From Apostichopus japonicus (Eukaryota; Echinodermata; Holothuroidea; Aspidochirotida; Stichopodidae), in assembly GCF_037975245.1 (NCBI RefSeq), contig NC_092570.1:14159001-14217500 (forward strand): DNA of 58,500 nt, written 5' to 3'. Positions within the stretch are counted from its first letter, which is position 1. Each line of letters begins with the position of its first letter. This document shows positions 1-13,200 of this stretch, one piece after another. The notes beneath the pieces are model-generated. The model searched no databases and was not told where the DNA came from. It worked only from the letters and a program-made list of their open reading frames with translations. The translations under genes were made by a program, and so were the position numbers.

Positions 1-338
1 AGAAGTCAGACATGTATAATCTGACTTCAAAGTTAACTTTGTTGCACAGACTTGAGAAAACAGCTGTACGGAGGCCATTCCCAAACTTGCTACATGTATA
101 AGCATCTGCTGTTCTGCTGTGATAAGCTCTATCCTTCTCTTATGTCCTAACAATTTAAATCAACTCTGAAGACGGGTCCATTTCTTGAACACACAACGAC
201 ATCTTATTCTTATTGACTTTTACCTTTTTGTTATCTTACAGTATTCTTTGTCTGTTACTTGTCTTGGCCTTTCTCACTGTTGTTTCACTGCGCAGTAGGC
301 GTCGTTTTGATGCATACCAGCGCATGACAAATGTTCAT

Positions 339-387
339 TATTATTATTAATATTTCATTATTATTATCATCATTATTATTATTATTA
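339..387. repeat. ATT-type simple repeat
   Basis: Imperfect run of ATT/ATC triplets. Such tails end some SINE and LINE copies in this window, but no recognisable element body adjoins this one, so it is recorded only as a microsatellite. Confidence 0.7.
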
Positions 388-744
388 TGTAAATTGAAAC
401 ATCAGAAATGTTACCATGAATTCCAACCATGTCAAGCATCCAGCCCAGATCACAATAATTTCAGGGTAGGTAACTCATTTATAAAACTAGAAATATTTAA
501 CAGCTCACAGTACTTAGCAGGTCATCAGTAATGACAATTAAGCAAACACTCCTTAATTTAATCACATTTCAAGGATTAATCAACAAGAATATTATGATAG
601 GAAAGGAAAGCTATTGAAGAACATCTGCCATTATGACAACACAGTCCACTTACTGAATCAATGGTTTACAAAGTCAAAATAGAATGAAATTCAACCAATC
701 ATATCTCAAGTTAAGAAGAAAAATTTAAAAGATGACCAGTTACT

Positions 745-1115
745 TGATTAATGAACATCCTCATAAGCAAACTTGCTGTCCCGGATGTGTAACTTAACCC
801 TGGTCATTGGTAACTTGTCACGCCTACACACCAAAGTGTGCACAATACAAACAATCTCTCCTGGGGCACCACAGTGCACCACAGCCATGTGTCCCCTGGG
901 GGACTTCCCATAGGAAGCAGCCACAAACCGGCGCACGCAACTATATTTACAAGTCACCTCGCAAGTCCCCATTTATACACCTGGGTGAAGAGAGAAAATG
1001 GAGATAAAGTGCCTTGCCCAAGGACACAGCGCAGTGATCTGGCCAGGGCTCGAACCTGTAATCCTTAGATCACAAGTCCACTGCCTTAACCACTTGACCA
1101 CAACACCCTCTCGTT
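745..1115 (-). mobile_element. tRNA-headed SINE, 3' truncated
   Basis: Read on the minus strand from about 1115, the sequence opens with an A-box-like word (GTCAAGTGGTTAAGGC) and a B-box-like word (GGTTCGAGCC), as in a tRNA-derived SINE head. A body follows that includes ATGGGGACTTGCGAGGTGAC. The same body word recurs in the SINE at 21108-21425, where it reads ATGGGTACCTGTGAGGTAAC, so both belong to one family. The AGCGC hairpin tail seen in the other copy is missing here. The head is part of a longer repeat and does not look like a working tRNA. Confidence 0.75.
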
Positions 1116-1243
1116 ACATTGTGTACCACTGAAATGACACTTTCCTTCATGTGCAGTCATATTCCCTTATGCATTATTTTGCAAGCCAACAATCAACTGT
1201 CACATATATATATATACATGTATGAGAAAATTTGTCAACTCAC

Positions 1244-1627
1244 GGTTAAAGCCCTCTTCAAACTAGCTATTGATGTAAATATAGAGTTTTCACTTTCATT
1301 CAGTTCCTTCTTAAAGATCTCAAAGGTGTGGATTTGAAACGCCCTCATCTCCGGGGTCAGATCTCTCTCGCTCTTGACTTTTTCAATCGACTGTTCCAAT
1401 TTCCTAATGACTTTGGACTTGGTGTGAATCAGGGTTACGAGATGGTGGCAGGAATGGGTCAACCAATACATCATCTGGTTACTGGAAAATTGCTGGTCAT
1501 TCTTACGCTTCAACGGAGAAATGTCTTTATTTTGTTTCGGTACTTGCTTGCCATTTGCACCAGAAGCTGGAATGACGACTGCAGTGATTGCGACAACAAT
1601 CAAGAAAAATGACTTTGGGAAAGACAT
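1244..1627 (-). CDS. First coding exon of an unrecognised secreted protein (partial)
   Basis: The exon runs from the ATG at 1627 down to a strong donor (ACC|GTGAGT) at 1244/1243, exactly 128 codons, ending in phase 0. An open extension upstream to 1657 has no ATG, and the ATG at 1627 has G at -3, so I chose 1627. Residues 1-24 form a typical signal peptide: MSFPKS, then a run of F/L/I/V/A, ending near PASGA. A basic Lys-rich stretch follows, then an amphipathic, probably helical segment (about residues 45-128) with one Cys in WLTHSCHH and an N-glycosylation site NES. Secretion is inferred from the signal peptide. I do not recognise the family; a helical stalk of a larger extracellular protein or a small helical ligand would both fit. 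The rest lies to the left and is not visible. Confidence 0.6.
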
Positions 1628-4220
1628 TCCGGTACAAATTACATCCTCCGATATCACAAGATAAACTTTCTTCTGCCAATTACAATTGTCACTTCAAGAT
1701 AAGAGAGAGACGGTATCATAGAAACAGAAAAGTTAAATAAAAGTAATGTACGATCTTTCCAAAGGATCTAGCCATCAGAATATCTGGAATATAGTTTTCC
1801 AAAAAGAATTTTCCTTTCCACAGATGTGTGAGAGAAGTGATATCCTGTGCTTGTCATTTGACTAAGGTTCCCCTAGATAGATGTATATGTTCTTTGAATT
1901 TGGAGTGGTCTCCAAAACTTTGTTCACAAGAAAAAAATGTCACTGCATTTTTCACAAGAATAGCACACTGATGTAAAACTCTCCACAGGCATCACATCTT
2001 GTATTTCCTGAACTGAGAAAGAATAAAAAATGCCAGAAATAACTTCCAAGTTACGATCAAATGGAAGAGGGCAATAATGAAAAGTTAAAATGAGATTTTG
2101 AAACAACATCTAGTTAAATATTAATCTATTCTAACAATTTGGACACTTCTGAACAAGTGTGTTTTATGTTGCTTGGTCTTGCTAACGTTTCCAATACACT
2201 CACATTCATTCCGATTCCACCACAAAGTTAACTTACTTTCCTATCTCCTCTTAACTTATTCTCTCCTCTTCTAATTTAAGTCTATAGCATCAATAAGAAA
2301 CCCCATGCTCCAGTGAAATTAATCTTGGTAATATGTTAATGTTTTTAAGAAATGATAACAAATATCCCACAAGGTAGTACTACTAAGGTTGAATAGCATG
2401 ATTTTGTGACACTCATGTTCTAATCTGCTCTTTCAGTCACCTTTTCTGGATACAAAAGAAGACAACGCATAGCTAGCCTAGGCCAATCTGTATGATTGTG
2501 AAAGAACCAATCAATTTCCTGAACATATCCTGAAATGTAGCTACCACTTGCAACACTAGGTGGTAATTGGAGACCTATCATTAGAAACTAAGTAGGCTAA
2601 TTCTGTTACCGGCTAAGTAAACTAATGGCAAAATAAAAAAAATGTGATGAAAATAAGAAAATAACTTTAGAAACAAGTTAAATAAGAAAGTTCTACAGGC
2701 TGAAAACATCAGAAATATTTTTAAATGATATGGAGTAACAGTAACCTAGGCTAAAGCTTATGCACAGGGCTAGCCCTATATGCCCGTGTTTCTTAATCAT
2801 TCTTATGTTATAGTTAGGTCTACTAACCAAAGTGTCAGTACTACTTAGCCCGACGTTGGAGTTGTTTCAATGTCAGTGCTTTCTCGCACAAACACAATTA
2901 ACTGCCTCGTGGAGTAACGATAAAATACTGAATCTATGAACCATGAAAACAAAACACACAAGATAATATGTTACCACTTGGTAAAAATTGCTAGCCTTTG
3001 GTTCACGCTTAGGCCTAGTCGAAACATTGAACAGATTGTATAGCCTGCTATCGTTGGGTTCTGCTTGGTGTAACTTGTTCGGTGTAAGTTACGCGTGTAG
3101 AGCCTGACATTGATAATAGTGAGTTGGCAAAGATATCGCGCAATAGGTTCATGCTAATTTATAGGCTCGAGTGTTCGTGCAAATGGTAATTTCAATTCCA
3201 TGGCGCGAATATAACTGTACTATATATACATGTAACGTTACTTCAGTTATTTACAAAAGAAAAAGATTAGCCTACTAGTACTATCCCCAGGAATCCCAGG
3301 TTGAGTCGAATGTCATAAAACGCTATCAACAGAGGATGATTTTCTAGATGTGAATTGATCATGTGCTACAATTGATGCTCGTAAAACGGATAAAGTGTAA
3401 TATAAGTAGCCTATTTGGTTATTTACGTGTTTTGTTTGTACTTGTACTACTAGTCAGTCTGACAGAGATTGTACTGTAGTGTCTACTCAGGTTCAGGCCT
3501 ACGTTAGGCCTAGCCTAGGGCCTAACTAAGTAATAGAAATTACTATAGTATTATGCCCTAGCATATGCCTCAACTTGGCCGTTATTATTTATGTGACATT
3601 TAGTAGTGTCATGTCTAGCTTGGGGAGGATACTAAAGTGGGGCTATAATTAGGCTACCTACGTTGTCACTACATTTGTGTTGAATGTAAGCAATTTGGAA
3701 GAAACCCTGATTTTTTTTTTTTGGTTTGGTGGAGGGTTGAACAGTCTATAGGCTAGCCTGGGCCTAAAAATCTTTAATGTCCAGTGATATATGCTTTAAC
3801 AGGGCTTAATACCACATTAAATAGGCCTTGCATAGGCCTATTAGGTATATTTTATATTTCAACTTTTGTGTAGCAGTTTTGAAGACTGAAATTTGCCCAT
3901 AATAAGTAATAAAATACTAGGCTATACAGTTCCTAGAAGTGTCACTGTGTGTATATCAATTTGACATTTTGACAATAGGTGCTACCGGATAAATTATTCC
4001 CTGCCTATATCGTAAAAGCACATTTTGGGACCTTTGATTGCAAAATTGTTGCAATTTTGCCTTCATGTAGCCCCCAATTGAAAGTCCCAATTGCCCAGGG
4101 GATAACTTTTGAAATACCACACAAAGGTGTTCTGTTATCACTGTCATGTATCTAGGCATGTGTTTTCAGGCCTACTTGTATATGTCTCTTCTTCAAGTTC
4201 TTGTTCCTTGTTCTGCCCAG
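1628..4220. promoter_or_regulatory. Divergent intergenic region upstream of TUBGCP3
   Basis: No coding exon is supportable. The start codons of the secreted-protein gene (minus) and TUBGCP3 (plus) face away from each other across this 2.6-kb gap, so it should hold both promoters. Between about 2465 and 4170 words such as TAGGCCTA, GGCTAGCC and CCTAGG are densely clustered. A pyrimidine-rich run ending in CCCAG directly precedes the TUBGCP3 ATG at 4221 and looks like a 3' splice site, so a non-coding first exon may lie upstream. No TATA-driven start can be fixed by eye. Confidence 0.45.
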
Positions 4221-7200
4221 ATGGCTGCTCAGAATGCCAGTGTACAAAACAGCCCTGCAGCTCTTTTAAACCAACTTGTGAAAGCAGTTTTAAACGAAGA
4301 TGAGGGTAAGCTTCATATGTTTTAAGATTGTTTAGAGGAAAACCTATTTCTGTTATAATTTAGTTGCTGGTTTTAATGACAGTAATTCTTATTACTTTTT
4401 TGTTTTAAACTGTTTTTTTTCAAGCCTATATGACACTATTCAAAATAAAAACAAGATGTTTGGCCTTGCCCAACCATTAGAGATTCTCAGAATAGTGTAA
4501 TTTGTTTTGTGGATGTAAAAACTGTTTTCAGAATGTTCATTAAACTTCATGACTTGAGGAATGGACATGGTGTATGTTTATATATTTCTCACCATGCAGA
4601 AATTATCAGTTCGGCCCTACATTTTTTTTTGGTTGTTTATGTTACTGTACACATTGGTTTTTCTGATTATTTTGTCTTCCAGGCTGTGATGTCTCCCAAC
4701 ATTTCCAGTTTGCTCTGAGAATCATAAGCAGGTAAAACAACCATAGAGTCTCACACTTGCTGGACACCAAAATTTCCTACTTGAATGGGGAAAAGGACAG
4801 AGATTTGAATGGATGTTTTTCTTTAAAGTGATTCATTAAAATGTTTTGAAGAAATTTTGTTACCAACTATGATAGAAAGATCTAAAATGAATTTTTAGCC
4901 CCGTTCTTGCAATAATCTCCCCATAATCTGTGAAGTTTACTGTAGGAAAATGTATCTCTTAATATTTCTGGACACAGCCATGAAACTGCACAGAAGGTAA
5001 TTACCATTTTGTTTCAACTAGCCACATGTAGTTACTAAGTTGGGATAGTTCTCATAGTAAACCAGTTTGCTGAGTGATAAATAACATCGTCTTCAGGTGT
5101 CTTCATGATCCGGCTCCTCCTTCTTTAACAGAACTTATCACTCTTCGCAAAGCTCGTCCAGGGTTACGTTCTTCATCTACTGACTTGGGCATTGTCCTCG
5201 ATATTCCAGTAACTAAACGTAAAACATTTAAAGACAGATCGTTTCCAGTCGCAGCCCCCATGACTTGCAATAGCTTACCTGATTTTCTTTGAAATATTCA
5301 TAGTTTTGAACGATTCAAGCGTGAATTAAAAATTCACCTCTTCAAGAAAGCATTTTATTTAGACATTTCTTGACTGTATCAACTTTTTGTACTGTTTGTA
5401 TTTATTATTATAATTTTTTGTACAGCGCCGCTGAATTCACTTTTTCTTTGCAGATATCATGCGCTTTATAACATAAGTTGATAAACAAAACATCACATCA
5501 CATGACTCAAGCAGCATCAGGAAATGGTTTTCAGGAAAATAGGCCCTTGAAATAATATGGCTGTCATGTTACCCAGTAAAGATACACTGTGTGGAAAAGT
5601 GCAAAAGAATTAATAAACATTCCACAAGATATTAAGGGGTGAAAATGATAGAGAACATTTTTTTTAAAGAAGTCTCTGAAGTGACTATTTTCATCTTATG
5701 GTTACATTTGAAAATTGTCATTCTGTTAATTATCTATAAAAGCATTTTAATAATGGTTTCAATTAATTCTGCTTTAGTGGCAGACAAAAAGTTCCATCTT
5801 ACTTGGATTGTTTGGTCTGTGAAGATGTTTTTTTTAATAGTTTTTATAACAGTAGGGATAGAGGAAAGTACTGAATACGGTCTCATCCATGTGCAAGGAT
5901 TGCATCAGTAGTAAAGAGCAGTAACAAATGAGGGGAAACTGTCCAGAACATGTCCATGTCTGTAAGCCAGTTGGACGTAGTCCATTGTACTACTATTTCA
6001 CATATTTGTGTAAATATGTTTACAAGAAGCTTGCAGAAGAATGTTTTTTTAACTTGCATTTGTCCGCAAAGTACAGATTAGTATCATTAGTCGACATCTT
6101 GTCATAATAAACTTTTCTGTGTTTTATATTTATTTCATTTCTTGACTCTCGTTGAATGATGAATTGTGCAATTTGTTTCCTTCTCCTTATTACAGCAATT
6201 TTGCACCATCGGTGGAACAAGATGAGTTCCATGTTTCCGAGAAAATCAAGAGAAAATGTAAGTGTATTGCTAGCTTTGGTATTAACTTGGCAGTAAGTCT
6301 GCAATTTTGAACTGATGAACGTGCGATAGTTATTATTATATTAGGACTAATATGGGCCGGTGGTTAATGCATGGGGGGGGGGGGGAGGATTGAAACTGTG
6401 TTGTGAAGCACATACAAAGTAATTACAAAAGTTTGTGGTTCAGAGTATTTGACAATGATCAATGGTAATTAATGTACAATTGGAACCACTCTTTTAAGTG
6501 AAGTTGAAGATTGAAAAGATATTTTTGGTTTAGCTTGCGAAGCTTTGTGTGAAGGCTTCTCGTCAGTTCTTACTTGCAAACAAACAGCCGAACTTGGACA
6601 GATAATTTGAGAAGAATGTTTTCCATATCAAATTTTGATAGGTGAATTGTAATTATTCAGAGAAGATAACATTTTCAAGAAGAAATTAATGTTCTTTGTG
6701 AAACATCAACATTTGATTTTTTCTCAAGAGAGGGTCTGTTATGGTGATTTTAAATCCATTTCCAATAAATTTTCTTGGCAGTGGCTCGAGAAGGTCGTGA
6801 AAGCGATGCAGCATATTTCTCAGAACTGCACAGAAAGTTGCAAGCACAGGTAATATTCTGCTAGCTAATTAAGCAGCTTAATTATTTTTAATTAATTAAT
6901 GGTCGTCACGTTACGGGACAAATCTTGAATTATCTGTATTAAATGTATCGGTTAATTAAAACTGAAAAGAATTATTCTTAATTTTTAATTCAAGTCAAAA
7001 CAACAGACGTGGGTCAATGGAAGAGACCGGATTCCTTGTTTTGAAGGCATAACTAATTCAATGCTGGAAATGTCTCCATAAAAACTTGTGTAGACAAACA
7101 AGGGTGATTCATTACATTGCTGTTGCAGTATCTTTAATTTTGGGCAAACTGGATCCTTTAGAAAGATACATGAAAAATTTTGCTAATTTTTGTTTTTCAC

Positions 7201-10200
7201 GCTTTTCAGGGGAAGCTACAGAACCGATGGTCAATACTGTATTTACTCCTGAGTTTGGCAAGTAATCAGAAAGATGAAAAAGCTAAGGTATGTTTTGTTC
7301 TTACATGCAAGTTTGGTTGTTAATTGAAAACTTATTGTACCATATCAAATTATCGCAGCATCGTCGATATAGACAGAAATCCTGTTTTGTTACTTGTCAT
7401 GATCGAAACTTATTGCAATAACAAGGCTACCCAAAGCTTTTTGTTATTCTCTTGATAATTGTTGACTTGTACAGTTCTGGTGTATTACCTATTTTTTATT
7501 TTCTGTCTAGATTTCTCTGTAAAACTTACTTGAAATCTTTTCCGTCTTTTATTTTACACAAATTTAACTACGTTCCAAGTATGGATGTATTAATCTTGAT
7601 TCTGAGAAATTATTTTGTTTGTGTGAACTATGTACTTTCTGCAAGAGGTTGAAATATAGAATAAAAATATGACAAAAAAAAATGTAACAAAATAAAATTC
7701 TTATAAATCACATTTCCTGGTACATTTCAGACAAATCTTTATCGTCGCTCATAGGCAAACGTTTCTCTTTCGCAAATTGGTCGATGAATGATGTTAAAAC
7801 AGAATTTGTGCTTATTTGATAATTCCAACATTCCACCATTTGTCTAATCTTAAAGTAGACACATGCCCAACCATTATCTTCAAATAGCTTACACGACATA
7901 GATATTTGTGAAAGATTAACTTCCCCCAAAACAGCTAAGAAAAAATCTAGCTCTGTTTGTGAGATATCCTAACTTAAAAAAGTCTGTCTCTAGAACCTTA
8001 CACTTTCTCTTTGTTATCATTTCATATTTTCAAGATAAAATGTTAACTGTGTTGATTCTGTTAACCAATACCATCATTAGGTCATGTAAGAAGCTGCAAT
8101 ATTTTAAGATTCAGCACTTGCAAAAAGCCTATCTCTATTACAACAAATAAATATTCTAATAATTAATAAAAAAGAGACAAAAATTAATGATTTTCATATT
8201 TAGACTTGATCAAGTCTTCAGCCTTGTATATGAAGGAACGTTAAACCTTTGATATCTCCCAAATGGAATCAGATTTTTCGTAGCCGTTTGGGAAAGTTGT
8301 TCATGACAGTTATCTATATCACCCAGAATTAAAATGATAGCTGGCTTGATGTATCCTGTCTGTGGAGATGGTGAGGGAAGAAGGAGAGGAGGGGGGGGGA
8401 ATGGGGGGGTGGAATTGTTCATGAGAGTTATCTTCATTGTATAGACCAATATTCAATTCATGATAGGGTTTGTCCCTTCATTAAATTTACATAAATTCAG
8501 ATGAAACATGGAAATTACAAATTCCTGTAATATGTCTTGTTTTGTGTTACAAATAAACATTCCCCTTCAGCCTTCCAGTGCCAGTATATTTGGGAGAGGG
8601 TTACCCAACCTGGCCACTTCCACTCCATTCGTTCCACGAAATGTTCATCAGACGCCAGGAATCTCTGAGTTTAGCTCTGGCTCCAATGTTATTACACAGA
8701 GTAGTGGAATAGGTAAGTTGAGATGTCTTCAAGTCTGTTCTGTTGTTCATATCTTGGCATTTAAGCCAAATATTGAGGGCTTGCAGTCATGCCAAGAATA
8801 GGGTGCTTTAGAAAATACAGGTTAAGGTGCTTGATGTGAAGTTTGGGAACTATATGACAAAAGATGTCGTCTTCAGTAAATGCGAACTAAATTTCAAATA
8901 CTGCTAGTGATCGTCTCATGGTACCGCTATGATCTGCAGTCAGAGACCAGAGCTTGTCTCAAGGAACTAGATAGGATTGATAGGATAGCGCCCTCTGTTG
9001 ACTTGGCAAGGCGTGGCTGATATGTATATTTATATACTTTCCAACTTATTACAATTTCAAATATATATGTATTCATTGGCCTTGGTCGTTTATTTCCATT
9101 TCATTTAACAAAGTCTGTTCATAGTATCTATTTCAAAATTCAGCCTCAGGATTCACAAATGATTTCGAGTTGGTTAGCATCATGATTGACCCCTAGAGAA
9201 AGGTAAAAATATGAACAGAACTGATATTGTTCGATACAGGTGACAAACCCCTACAGTGGAATTACGACCTTCCTTACCAGTTTCGTACCTCTGGACATAC
9301 AATCAGCGTCCATAGCCTAGTGGTTAGGGTGTCCGCATATAAAGTGGGAGGCCTGGGTTCGAATACCGGGGGAGGGTGGAAGTTTTTCCACTGTTTGGGA
9401 TTTTCCAACTCATTGCAATTTCAAATATCAATTATGTGGTGATATGTGGAACGAGTAACCAAAACTAAACTTGACTAAACTTGACTTTGTTATTTCATAC
9501 CCTTGCACCCCATGCCTTCCTCAAAAGGCAATCAGAAATGAATGTAGAATTCAGAGACATGGGTGGATGCTTGGTTTCTTATCTACTTTGTCCATGAAAG
9601 AGTCTGCAAGCTTTCTTTTCCTTTTGCAGGCAGTGGTATCAGCAATATTTCAGGGACAACACCAACACCCCACTCTTATGCTCCAGGGTAAGAATTTTGT
9701 CCTTAATACCCCCAACTGGAACTCTTTGAGTTAATTACTGTCTGAAATCTGCTCTAATTCTGATGAGCTATGAGTAAATATCAATAAATAAGTGAATGCT
9801 TTGACATGGTAGCTATTACACGAGTTTTGGATTATTTACACAAATGCACAAACAAAATCAAAGTACCCTGTAGAATATTCTTTTGAGGAGGTAAGTAGCA
9901 TACCAGCAGTAACTGCTTCAATCCACCTCACCCTTCCTCCCACACCCTCCCCCTTTAACCAACTCCCTCCCCTCTACACCGGAATAATTGTCAAAACAGT
10001 AGATGAATGGCATGAAATCAATCGTCGAAAGGTAAAAAACATTTTGTCAACCAATCTGTTGTAGATAAAAGATGACGTTTAAATAACTTCTTGTCTTTGT
10101 TGCGGCAGAGTTAGCTTTTTCTCTCCCCTAAAATATTTTGCCAACCAATCTGTTGTAGATAAAAGGTGACGTTAAAATAACTTCTTATGCCTTCATTGTG

Positions 10201-13200
10201 GCAGAGTTAGCTTTATCTCTCCCCTAAAACATTTTGTCAACCAATCTGTTGTAGATAGAGATGACATTTAAATAACTTCTTATGTCTTCATTGTGGCAGA
10301 GTTAGCTTTATCTCTCCCCTAAAACATTTTGCCAACCAGTCTGTTGTAGATAAAAGATGACGTTAAAATAACTTCTTATGCCTTCATTGTGGCAGAGTTA
10401 GCTTTATCTCTCCCTTAAAACAAGAAAAATGCTACAACTTTTATGGTGTGTTAATATGTAGACTATTAAGGTAGCCTAACAGTATCACCTCGGTTTAATG
10501 TAGTATCATATCATAAGGTGGGGGGGGGGGGTGGGCTCACAGTTCTTTAATTTAGAGCACCTAATACATACAGCAACTGAGTAATATTATCGTCAGTCTA
10601 TTAACTGTTTTTCCTCATATGCAGCTCATGTAACAATCAGCTGTTGGTATTGTACTTCTTGTAGTATCATATCATAAGGTGGGGGGGGGGGGTGGGCTCA
10701 CAGTTCTTTAATTTAGAGCACCTAATACATACAGCAACTGAGTAATATTATCGTCAGTCTATTAACTGTTTTTCCTCATATGCAGCTCATGTAACAATCA
10801 GCTGTTGGTATTGTACTTCTGAGTCCCTTCCTTTACACCTTACTAGGTACCTTACAACGCCCTTTTTGATTCCTTTCCTTTACTAGGTACCTTACCACAC
10901 CAGGTATGACCTTTGGACCCAATCCTCAGTCGGTAGGAAGTCAACTCGCTCAGATGCTGGTCGGGGACACTGGATCTAAAACCGCCCAATCAAAGTTGGT
11001 CCCTTCTTCCAAAGTTCAAAGGTCAAATGTTACAAAGCAGGGAATGTCATCTTCTCCGATGGAAGAGAACAGTAAGTTTTTTCGAAGAGTTTTTAAATGT
11101 ATAAAAATAGAAGAAAAACAAACTTGTCTATAAAGTACAGTTAGGTGACACTGTAATGTTAACTTATAAGAACGTTTGTCTGTAATGTTTGCATTATGCT
11201 GTTGCATTGAATATTAGGCTGCATTGCTAGCCCATCCTGTAGGAAGGGCCTGCATAGCGGTTTTCCATTGTGTCAAGAATTAGGTATTCTGGGAAGCTGT
11301 TGGTATAGCGACGAAAGTCAAGTACCTATTGAGTCATGCTGTACTCATGCACTGCAGCTTTGTTTACCGAACAATTGTTTACAATAGTTAGGAATAAATT
11401 AGGGATTTCAAATCCGTCCTGAATTTCTGTCCATATTTGAGGAAATTTTCACATCACCCTTTGAAAAGTATATATGGAAAGAAGGTAGACTGCAGACTTT
11501 TTCTTTCACCCCTCCAGACCTCTTGACCTTATGACACTATTGGACCTCTTGACCTTATAACACTATTGGACCTCTTGACCTTATGACACTATTGGACCTC
11601 TTGACCTATATGACGCTATTGGACCTCTTGACCTTATGACACTACTGGACCTCTTGACCTTATGACACTATTGGACCTCTTGACCTTATGACACTATTGG
11701 ACCTCTTGACCTTATGACACTATTGGACCTCTTGACCTTATGACACTATTGGACCTTTTGACCTTATGACACTATTGGACCTCTTGACCTTATGACACTA
11801 TTGGACCTTTTGACCTATATGACACTATTGGACCTCTTGACCTTATGACACTATTGGACCTCTACCTTATGACACTATTGGAATATGTTCGATTTTTATG
11901 GCTAAATCTGGCAAATCCAGTATCCAGTCAGCTTAGAAATGCCAAATCCGGTGGGTGCACCAGACAATAAATTGGTACCTTTGATTCAAAGAAATCTCTC
12001 GCAAACATTTTCGTCCAACATGAATCGTTGAGTGGGGGGGTGGGTGGGTGGTGGGAAGTGGGCATTATTTCATGATTATTGCAGATATAACTTTGATGAT
12101 TTAATATTACTAACACACACAGTTGACAAAAATGATATGAGTACAGGAGAATAGGTTACTGTAAGTTCTAATGCTTCCTTTTCTTGCAGCCTCGTTTGAG
12201 GTCACAGAAGAGGTCATAGTTCGTGACCTTGTTTACGTTTTCCAAGGCATCGAAGGCAAATACATCAAGTATAACTACAGTGAAGATGCTTTCAGACTAG
12301 ACTCACAGGTGTGTAGATGTTTAGAAATGAGTTCAAATTTTAAATATTATCCTTCATATTATGATATGATATATGGATTGCAGTTCAGCACTCTCAACTA
12401 AACACTCCCTTCGCCATCTCCTACCAACTTTGATGATGACCCAGATGATTGAGGATGTTAGTTTTGTAACTTTATAAGTTATATATCTTACGTCATGCCA
12501 TCAATTGCGCAGTAACAAGTGAAATAGAGGGGGGTATTAAAGAATGGTAGGTACATCATTGCAGCAACGTCTCCTGCATTCCAGTTTATCAAAGAGGTCA
12601 AGATGATTGCATCTTTCACTACTTTTGTTTCTTTGTCTTTAAATAATCTATCGGACCTTTCCACATTATTTTTTCTTTCTTTTTCCCTTTTGGTTTTAAT
12701 TTATTACTGACATTATACAACCCTACTGTACTTTGCACCCATTCACTGTTTGTGAACTCATATATTCTCTCCCCAAATTATTATTACAGCAGTTAATTTC
12801 TGTGAACCAGTTGAAAAGAGTCTTTGTTTAATCTCGTCAGGTCGGAATTCCACGTCCAACAAGAGATCTCGTTCACAAGCTGGCTGAGCTTGGGTGGCTG
12901 TTTCTAAAAGTGAAAAAATATGTTGAGAAGAGAAGCCAAGATAAAGCTTTCGGATTGGTCGGCCAAAGCTTCACAGCGGCCTTGCAACAAGAATTAACAG
13001 AATATTACCGCCTATTGGCTGTTTTAGAAGCCCAGGTAAATGTTTATTCATCAGCAGTCCGGCTTCCACTTCCCGCTTCCTAACCCTGACTTCATTCTGT
13101 TATAAATGCAACTTAGGAAATAACTCTGATTTGTTTCTAAAGCCGCATTTTGTGTTGACTGTAATATTTGTACATAATTGGATAACAGTATTGGGCAGGT

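Larger units (their letters stand above)
1..1243. other. Left-edge non-coding stretch, intron of the secreted-protein gene
   Basis: No coding exon is supportable here. Because the minus-strand exon at 1244-1627 ends in a strong donor, this stretch should be intron, at least near 1243. It holds an ATT-rich simple repeat at about 339-387, a tRNA-headed SINE at about 745-1115 (separate entry) and a short TA run at about 1205-1216. The downstream exons of the gene must lie further left or outside the window. Confidence 0.55.

Noticed and set aside
748-972. Minus-strand frame beginning MGTCEVTC, also seen near 21286
   Set aside because: The shared start is the common SINE body, not a protein family.
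900-1110. tRNA-like A and B boxes, also near 9302, 17340, 21380 and 23010
   Set aside because: All sit at the head of longer interspersed repeats, and several have degraded boxes; none is supported as a functional tRNA gene.
5639-5911. 90-codon hydrophobic frame in TUBGCP3 intron 2
   Set aside because: Apparent membrane character follows from T-rich sequence; no splice signals or family match.
11519-11882. CRISPR-like regular repeat spacing
   Set aside because: Copies are contiguous with no unique spacers, in a eukaryotic intron.
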